Shown in pieces: positions 57,083 to 64,000 of a DNA stretch of 64,000 bases (its first letter is position 1; every line of letters begins with the position of its first letter). The stretch comes from Atriophallophorus winterbourni (lineage: Eukaryota > Platyhelminthes > Trematoda > Plagiorchiida > Microphallidae). The DNA lies in the NCBI GenBank assembly GCA_013407085.1, contig JACCGJ010020258.1:124001-188000 (forward strand). Reading direction: 5' to 3'. The notes under the pieces were generated by a model, which was given only the letters and a program-made list of their open reading frames with translations, did no database searches and was not told the origin of the DNA. A program made the translations under genes and the position numbers.

Positions 57083-58480
57083 TCCAGTTTCCGGAGATTT
57101 TCAAACCACAGTCATTCACAAATGTGGTCAAACACCAGGTCGAACACCACATCGTCACACGTGGCCCTCTAGTTTTCGCCAAACCACGTAGAATAGCTCC
57201 AAACAAACTGGCGATCGCCAAACAAGTGTTTGAACATATGTTGGAGCTAGGAATCATCCGCCCGTCGACCTCACCATGGGCTTCTCCACTACATATGGTT
57301 TAAAAAAGTACCGCAGATACTTGGCGCCCATGCGGAGATTATAGGGCACTTAATCGCATTACGATGCCAGACCGTTACCCCATTCAACACATCCACGATT
57401 TTACGGCGTCCTTAAACGAAAAAACCGTGTTCTCGAAGCTTGACCTAGTACGCGCCTTTCACCAAATCCCAGTTGCGAAGGAAGATATCCCTAAAACGGA
57501 TGTCACGACACCATTTGGATTATATGAATTCGTACGAATGCCATTTGGTCTCCGAAATGCCGCACAAACTTTCCAGCGTTTTATGGATCAAGTATTTAAG
57601 GGATTGCCCTTCGTATACGTTTATATTGATAACATGCTAATTGCTAGCAACACATCGACAGAACATGTTGAGCATCTTCAAGAGGTTTTTCAGCGCCTAT
57701 CTCAGTATGGTATTGTCGTGAATCCAGATAAATGCATCTTTCATGTGGAAACACTAGACTTTCTCGGTCACCGCATCGATTCCACCGGAATTAAACCCGT
57801 TGAACAGAAAGTCTTTGCCATCCGCGATTATCCATGCCCGAGTTCAATCCGCGAGTTGCGTCGATTTTTGGGCCTAGTCAACTACTACAGACGATTCATT
57901 CCCCATTGCGCGAAGTTAGCTCAACCGCTTACAGATTTACTTCGCTGCAAAGAAAGAAATTTTTCAATGAATCCACAAGCGATCGAAGCTTTTGACGCGC
58001 TTAAATCCGCCCTTGAGCAGGCGACAACTCTGACTTATATATCAGCTGAGACAGATGCTCGCTTATCGCTTGTTACCGATACAACAAACGAAGCGGTAGG
58101 CGAAGTACTCCAACAAGAGGCCGATAACACGATTAGACACCTAGCCTTCTTCTCACGCTGACTACAGCCAGCGCAGACACGATATAGTACCTTTGGTCGC
58201 GAGCTCCTCGCTGTTTATTATTCCATTCGCCATTTCCGGCATTTACTCGAAGGTCGCAGTTTTACGGTTTACACCGACCACAAACCGCTAACGTTTGCAC
58301 TCGCCACAACTTCCGATCGTTATTCACCGCTAGAGATTCGTCAATTAGATTACATTACCCAATTCACGAGCGACATTCGTTACATATCTGGCTCGTCAAA
58401 CACAGTGGCGGATACGTTTTTTCGGATTCAACTGAGTGCCATCGACCTGCATGGAATCGATTTGGAACAACTAGCACGTT
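57083..58480 (+). pseudogene. pol: Gypsy reverse transcriptase and RNase H
   Basis: Link (HHIVTRGPLVFAKPRR) and fingers (LELGIIRPSTSPWASPLHMV, then a stop at 57301) precede the main frame 57364-58161: [32 protein letters not shown], the catalytic box [32 protein letters not shown]. The box reads YIDN instead of YxDD, a loss of a catalytic aspartate. RNase H follows ([16 protein letters not shown], then after a TGA at 58159 FGRELLAVYYSIRHFRHLLEG and VYTDHKPL). It is non-functional. Confidence 0.9.
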
Positions 58481-59580
58481 CGCAGCAATCTGATCCGGTA
58501 CTAAGTCGCTATAAAACTTCAGAGATGGGAAAAATCCGCCGAATCCCGATACCCAATTCTCCACATTACCTGGTTTGTGACATGGCAACAGGGAAACCGC
58601 GTCCGATCGTCCCCTCAGACATAAGACGTAGAGTTTTTGATCACTTGCATGGTTTATCACATCCTGGAGTAAGAGCGACACGAAAATTAATCAGTTCTCG
58701 CTACCTCTGGCCTGACATGCATAAAGACATCCAACTTTGGACAAAAAGTTGCTTGCGATGTCAACAGAGCAAGGTTCAACGACACTATCAGCTACCCTGG
58801 TACGTTTCCACCAGTTACTGAACGTTTCCAACACGTGCATTTGGATCTCGTCGGCCCACTAGCAGTCTCTAACGGATGTTGCTACATACTTACCTGCATT
58901 GATCGTTTTACGCGTTGGCCAATGGCAGTAGCAATCCATGGTATCATTGCAGAAACTGTTGCTAAAGCTTTTGTTCAGCATTGGATCAGTTATTTTGGCG
59001 TACCAAACACCATCACTACTGACAGAGGTTCCCAATTCCAATCAACGCTTTTCAAGGAACTGAACAACATGCTCGATACGAAACACATTCAGACTACAGC
59101 CTACCACCCTTCTTCGAGCGGCTTAGTCGAAAGATTTCACCGCCAACTGAAAGCCGCACTCATGTGTCATTAGAATACTGAACGTTGGTCCGAGACTCTA
59201 CCCCTAGTACTTCTTGGTATACGTACCACAGTGAAAGAAGACCTAGGGTGTACGGTAGTACACTTAACCTTCCAGGCGAATTCCTGACATCTTCCGACTC
59301 ATCATTGGACCTTATCGTGCCACAATATGTCAGCTGCCTTCGCAGCTTCATGAAAAACCTACGAGCTACTCCAACTCGACAGCATGCTCAACCCTGCTAC
59401 ATTCCACCTGACTTGAATACTTGCGACTTTGTGTTTGTGCGGGTAGATCATGTACGTCGACCGCTACAGCCGCCATACAATGGCCCGTACAAGGTATTCA
59501 ACAGCTATCCAAAATACTTCGTTATTGACCGCAATGGAACACACGAGACCGTCAGCGTCGACTTCAGTTTTCATGCTGAG
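58481..59580 (+). pseudogene. pol: Gypsy integrase
   Basis: The N-terminal zinc domain (HLHGLSHPGVRATRKLISSRY, then CLRC) ends at a TGA at 58819. The core resumes in another frame at 58835 with HLDLVGPL, TTDRGSQF and GLVERFHRQ, so all three catalytic acidic residues are present. A TAG lies at 59171. After a further frame change the C-terminal domain has DFVFVRVDHVRRPLQPPYNGPY and FVIDRNGTHETVSVD. The sequence is then cut at about 59580 by the group C LINE. Confidence 0.88.
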
Positions 59581-59697
59581 CTGACGTGCGGTCGCATTTT
59601 TGTTGCTCTGACACTTTTGACCGTTTCTTCGCCAAATCTACTCGGATTTCAACAATTCCAAAACCCATTGTTACATTTTGACCAGAGCTATCGGAAT

Positions 59698-59853
59698 TCA
59701 TGAATGAATGAATGAATGAAAGCACAAGCCTGATCCAGGCAAGGTGCCGCACAGTCAGAGGCTGCACGTGGGCTAAGATACTGTCAGGTTGCCCAGGCAC
59801 TGTCAGGTTGCCCAGGCACTGTCAGGTTGCCCAGGCAGTCAGGTTGCCCAGGC
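59698..59853 (-). repeat. Short interspersed repeat S, copy 3
   Basis: Same landmarks as the other S copies, next to an AATG tetranucleotide run (59700-59720). The other end carries a 19-bp unit (ACTGTCAGGTTGCCCAGGC) repeated three times plus a partial copy (59780-59852), where other S copies have one. It interrupts the 5' UTR of LINE C3. Confidence 0.8.
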
Positions 59854-60063
59854 ATACATTTTGATCTGGTCCATCGATTAACAGCAAATTTACCGTTTCA
59901 ACGTAAAGATCTCAGTTTGCTCACGCGTGCAAACTTTCTCCCACAGTTAACCATTGTACGGTTTTTGCTTTCATTGCAAATATCACATCGAACTACACAT
60001 TTTGATACGCCATTCTGTGCTCTACTTTGTGTGGTTATCGAGTTATCACGGATTATTCGTAAA

Positions 60064-61200
60064 ATGACCAAATTATGAATTATAACCCAGGTAAATCGAC
60101 CAGTTGAACGAACGACCATTCTTCAACCGGTCGTCCCAATTCAGCCTACAATGCCTGGTCGAGTCACGAGATCCAACGCACACCCGAAAAAATCGATCGA
60201 TCATGGTGTGCATACGACGGTTGTTCCCCCGACAGCGACATCAAACCACCTTGACCCCTGCGCAAAGTGTCTGTACCCGGTAAGCAATGATAGTGCTTTG
60301 GTTAAATGTATTTTTTGTGATATACATGTGCACGTGGCCCGCAATGAGACTTTGACCGATGAGTGTGTAAAGATCGTGAATGATAAAAACCTCAGTAATC
60401 GATTGGAATATGTTTGGGACCGATAAAATTCTCCCATCTGTTTGCTATTTCTGTATTGACAGTTGAAATTCAATAGTGAATGGTAATCGCAACAGTACAC
60501 AATTCTCTGCTAGAAACGAGACTAATACAATAGAGAATAGATTATCGAAAATGGAAGAGGAAATTGAAAATTTGAAGTATACTCTACGACCAACAATAAA
60601 GACGAAAACAGTTGAATTGAATAATCGAATACGCTCGACCTCACCGCCACAGAGTGCTCCTAAAAAAGTTAAATTAACACGCGACACTGAGGAGATTGTT
60701 AAAAAGGCCTTAAAGCCGAAACTGTCTACCTCGAATGCTTCATTAATCAAAGCTGCCTCGAAAAATAAATCGCCTAGTGTTATCTGCACCGATTCGGTAT
60801 CAACTAAAACGGCCGCGGTCGTAGAAAATACTTACGGAGAAAGGCGTTTGCAGTCGACCTCCGCTACTCACTCAAAAGCTTCTTCCTCTGACTCACGAAT
60901 ACTAAATCAAAAAGTTTCACATTCTATAAAGAATGACGCTCGGACACGCAACAAGAATTCTTATGCACTAAGCGTAATATGTACGTATGTTAGCGAGTCC
61001 AACGAAAGCCTGTTTGATAGGCAACACAAACACGATCTCGATAAATGGTCTCAACTTTGTCAACAAATGCAAATTGAGCATGTTTTTCCTGGCAAATTGA
61101 TTCGTCTAACTCGCCGCTCCACCTCAGCTCATATTGATCAACCTCGCTTACTAAGGGTTACCCTTCCAAAGTTTTCGATAGAGTCAACCATGACATCTTA
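60064..61200 (+). pseudogene. CR1-type ORF1 (copy C3) joined to reverse transcriptase
   Basis: The ATG at 60064 reads four codons and stops (TGA). Another frame (60151-60426) carries a PHD-like finger start (CAKC, CIFC, HVHV) and a stop. The frame 60476-61201 holds a long lysine- and serine-rich middle, then SVICTD, SVICTYVSESNESLF, LIRLTRRSTSAHIDQPRLLRVTL. At about 61165 it runs on into reverse transcriptase sequence in the wrong frame. The finger lacks its last cysteines. Confidence 0.75.
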
Positions 61201-62224
61201 ATTAAAAAGCTCGAATCCTATGGAATAACGGGAATATTGCTGAATTGGATAAGGGACTATCTCACTGATAGACACGTCCAAGTTCGCGTTGGCAGCACCT
61301 TATCTAGAAAAATAGACGTCACGAGTGGAGTTCCGCAAGGCTCGGTGCTTGGACCTCTTCTATTCTTGGTGTATATGAACGATATAGTAGAGGATATTGG
61401 ATGCAACTTGATACTATTTGCCGATGATATTAAAATATGGAAACGTGTAAGGTCTGTTAATGACTGTATGGCATTACAACGGGATCTGTGCACCTTATTT
61501 CGTTGGTCCCAGTTAAATGAGTTACCATTTAACCCTGCGAAATGTAAAATGCTGCAGCTTGGAAAATCTCTACACCACACGTATAAGCTTGGCACGCAAG
61601 ATCTCGTCAGCAGAAAAAGATCTCGGTATATGGGTTTCGTTTAACCGTAAGCCTGGACATCATTGCCTGGAGGGTGTACAATAAAGCTTGCCGTATCTTG
61701 AGTCTTCTCAAAAGAATATTCCGGATTTTACGCCCGAAACCCTACCCCGGGTAATTAACACGTATATACGTCCTGCTATGGAATATTCCATCCAAGCCTG
61801 GGCACCATGGCTGAGGAAGGACATCGAACTACTCGACAAGATTCATCATCGTGCTACAAAGTTGTTCCCCACTTACAGAAATTTGCCTTTCACAGAACGA
61901 ATGTTAAAACTGAACCTACACGATTTTACCCAACGACGGATACGTAGTGACCTCCTGTTGACATTCAAAATCCTGCATACTGGAAACCATCCCCTTAAAC
62001 ACTTGCTAAATCCAAATGGCCTTACTCGAACACGAACACATTCAAAAGCTTTAAGCATTCCGCATTCACGATTGGATATTCGTCGTAATTTTTTCTCGGT
62101 AAGAATTTGTTTCACTTGGAACTATTTGCCTGAAGAAATCACACGATCAGAATCTGTTGAGGTTTTCGCTTCCAAACTCGATGAGTTGATGACGAACCAT
62201 GCGGTATGTGACTGTCCCTATTAA
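61165..62224 (+). pseudogene. CR1-type reverse transcriptase, C-terminal half (copy C3)
   Basis: It begins at the FDRVNH motif (degraded) and reads LLNWIRDYLTDRHVQVRVG, TSGVPQGSVLGPLL, FADDIKIW and KCKMLQLGK in frame 61237-61644. After a frameshift the C-terminal domain (INTYIRPAMEYSIQAWAPW, SIPHSRLDIRRNFFSVRICFTW) ends at a normal stop at 62224. It matches copy C1 closely. Confidence 0.88.
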
Positions 62225-62346
62225 TTTTCGAGATATTTTATATATATATATATTTTTATATATTCCATATACCTTGTCATCCTATGGTTATTGTTAAGCT
62301 TACTGCGTTTTCTACCATAAAATTTTCTGAGTTCTGAGTTCTGAGT

Positions 62347-62574
62347 TTGAAAGTAGACTACGTCGAACCGGTACCAGAGGCGAAAGAAAATAAACCGAAC
62401 GTTGCTCCTCAAGATTGTTTCCCTCCATCCCCCAAACCGAAGCTCACTGGTACTCCCGATCCCTCATGGAAACCCCCTTTACCCCCGTGTATCAAACAAA
62501 TTGACCCTAACAGGCAAACCCGATCTGGTCGTAGAGTCCATTTTCCATCAAAGTTTGATGACTTCACAGCCTAA
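62347..62574 (+). pseudogene. pol: C-terminal end of Gypsy Pol
   Basis: The 75-codon frame reads DYVEPVPEAKENKPN, a proline-rich stretch and a final RQTRSGRRVHFPSKF, a tail typical of CsRn1-type Pol proteins. It is separated from the rest of integrase by the nested LINE. It ends at TAA, 50 bases before the 3' LTR. Confidence 0.85.
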
Positions 62575-62610
62575 CGATTTCTTCGAGCGTCTTCTTCAGG
62601 CCCGACGCTC

Positions 62611-62624
62611 TAGGGGGGGAGTAC
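62611..62624 (+). promoter_or_regulatory. Polypurine tract
   Basis: TAGGGGGGGAG directly before the 3' LTR, in the position of the plus-strand primer. Confidence 0.8.
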
Positions 62625-63011
62625 TATTGCATTTTTCTGTAAACATTTTTGTTTGTATCAATCAATGTACACTTTTTGAATTGTACCTGGATTTTACGAA
62701 TATAAATTTTCGTCCGCTCGGATTTGCTCTTCTCATCTCCTTTGATACCCGTACTGCGTGCTTGGAATTCTGACTCTGGATTGTGGAAAGATTGCTTGCT
62801 TGCTATAAAAAGACCGCTCCATATTTCAGCAGCACCTAATTCTTGGATTTACCACGGTTGCTTCTGTGATAATACTTTGACGTCTGGACTCAAGTAGTCA
62901 ATTGCCAATCCGGGGAGAATCGCTTTCAATTCAATCGAAGAATTATTGTGAGTGGTTACCTTTTTACTTTTTGCACACATACTGTAATTTTACGTAGCCT
63001 GAACCACCACA
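62625..63011 (+). repeat. Gypsy element 3' LTR
   Basis: 387 bp, the same length as the 5' LTR, starting TATTGC and ending CCACA, followed by the GTTA target duplication at 63012-63015. Confidence 0.92.
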
Positions 63012-63015
63012 GTTA

Positions 63016-63346
63016 CTCATTATTTGTATCGCATTCATTAATTAATCATTAATTAACAATATACTTTGGTCTGCGCGTCTCCTGGTTCCGCCATCGTTCG
63101 TGGTGCTGCACAGCTGTTTGTTAGTGAAACGAGACGGCTTACGGCAAGATTAACGTGTCACCGGATCTTAAAGCTTTACGAATTATTCGTCCCTGATTGA
63201 CGTGACACAGGAGTTTTGAAGTTGAATCAATTTGTATGTGTGTGGATAATTGTACCGGACAATAAACCTTCACTTCCCGTGAGTTCGTCCACTCGTCCTG
63301 CATTTAAAATAACATTTACCGTGATACCTTGCACATATCCGCTACA
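63016..63346. mobile_element. Solo LTR, right part
   Basis: Continuation of the 55138-55366 segment after the Gypsy insertion. It ends GCTACA at 63341-63346 and contains AATAAA at about 63260, a possible LTR polyadenylation signal. No coding sequence is present. Confidence 0.6.
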
Positions 63347-64000
63347 AATGATTATCCGCATCGGAACTGGACGGCAAATTGTGAAGATACCAACCCCATC
63401 CACCTTCGTGACTGCATTCTTACCAGCATTGTTAACACAACCGCCTCAGCGTGACGTTGTTCCATGTATGGTTTTACCACTCGCTTTATCACTTCCACGT
63501 TATTAAGATCAACGCTGTGGCCTGTGTGAAGCAAGTTTCCAGCTGGTTCTGAAACTCTTATCAGTGATTGATATTCACAGAGAATTGCGTGGCTGCTTGC
63601 CGATTGGATTGTTTTCTGGCTTTTGTTTCTCCATAATATTGGCTATATAGTTGCGTAGTTCCCCTTCCCGAGTTTACGGTAGCTGAATAAAGCCAATTCA
63701 AATCTTCATCCTTTAAAGCCATTACACTTGGTGTGAAGTTTAAGCATCTTTCCAACAATCTTTGTTTGATCTGCATGACTGGTATATCTGATAAGTTCAT
63801 CACTTTGAAATATTATTTAGCGCTGTACTGAGAACTGCTCCTGACCGAACAGGGAATCATAATCATGAACAAAATAATGTTTGTAAATAATCGGTGCGAG
63901 CAGTTTATTGGTCACGTTTCGCTTCTGACACACAAGCTTCGTCAGACTAAGGGTGTCAGTACGAACAGATATCATGCTTGGATTCCATTCACATGACCAA
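63347..64000 (-). repeat. Repeat R array, continuation to the window end
   Basis: The R sequence resumes at ATGATTATCCG, exactly where it stopped at 55137. Removing the 8.2-kb insertion leaves about 849 bases between adjacent ribozyme-like motifs, matching the array period. The minus strand shows the C-terminal segment (VLHTGHSVDLNNVEV), the N-terminal segment (NLSDIPVMQIKQRLLERCLNF) and a hammerhead-like motif. Confidence 0.88.
63913..63945 (-). ncRNA. Hammerhead-like motif, R unit 8
   Basis: The minus strand has CTGACGA and GAAACGTG. Helix II has four outer pairs and a mismatch relative to other units. The cleavage base is G. Confidence 0.5.

Larger units (their letters stand above)
59580..62346 (+). 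mobile_element. Group C LINE nested in the Gypsy element, internally deleted (copy C3)
   Basis: 5' UTR (59580-60063, itself carrying repeat S), ORF1, a direct join at about 61165 into the reverse transcriptase, C-terminal domain, hairpin (62283-62319) and GAGTTCT heptamer tail ending at about 62346. The Gypsy coding frame continues right after it with DYVEPVPEAKE. The endonuclease and the first half of the reverse transcriptase are missing. I could not define the target duplication. Confidence 0.85.

Noticed and set aside
59560..59585. Exact target duplication of LINE C3 in the Gypsy element
   Set aside because: Without an intact Gypsy relative I cannot tell Gypsy sequence from the LINE 5' end here, so I give only an approximate boundary.
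46890..64000. Regular repeats that might suggest a CRISPR array or centromeric satellite
   Set aside because: The unit is about 861 bp and encodes Penelope peptides, so it is an element-derived array. CRISPR does not apply to this eukaryotic sequence. A centromeric role cannot be judged from one array.

Overview
The window is eukaryotic, intergenic-type DNA made almost entirely of retroelement copies. I recognise no host gene and no tRNA or rRNA gene. The elements are: CR1-type LINEs whose ORF1 carries a PHD-like zinc finger and whose 3' ends carry short tandem tails instead of poly(A); RTE-type LINEs; a Gypsy element with a CHCC Gag zinc motif as in the CsRn1 group; and Penelope-like elements (PLE) with a GIY-YIG-type endonuclease and hammerhead-ribozyme motifs. 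This mixture suggests an invertebrate metazoan, most likely a flatworm (trematode or cestode). That is inference from element types, not proof. I name the CR1-type groups A to F and the repeats R and S for reference only.

Layout. 0-8.5 kb: degraded CR1 pieces, mostly minus strand (groups C, A, E, F). 8.5-12.9 kb: the best CR1 copy (A1, minus) with an intact 950-residue endonuclease/reverse transcriptase ORF. 13.2-14.4 kb: a scrambled ORF1/endonuclease relic. 15.7-19.3 kb: a nearly complete but broken group B LINE (plus). 19.3-20.3 kb: a plus-strand piece of repeat R. 20.3-26 kb: rearranged B pieces, then a group E LINE (minus) split by a full PLE (21613-24508) with target duplications, an inverted 5' segment and two hammerhead motifs. 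26-27.3 kb: a B relic split by a chimeric insert (Gypsy pol fragment plus short repeat S). 27.3-45.1 kb: three group D LINE copies in a tandem duplication with a 5775-bp period; the first copy is split by an RTE element.

46.9-64 kb: a minus-strand tandem array of R, a unit of about 861 bp derived from a different PLE that has lost its reverse transcriptase core. Each unit carries a hammerhead-like motif. The array is interrupted by a TTC-tailed insert, an RTE copy, a 431-bp insert, and a nested stack: a solo LTR, the Gypsy element inside it, a group C LINE inside the Gypsy element, and an S repeat inside that LINE. The array resumes exactly where it was cut and runs off the window.

How the parts relate: CR1, RTE and PLE copies are probably mobilised by their own or related reverse transcriptases. 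Internally deleted derivatives that keep both ends recur in every class, and they look like a population of non-autonomous elements. The strongest leads are the R array and the full PLE, whose copy boundaries coincide with its ribozyme cleavage site.
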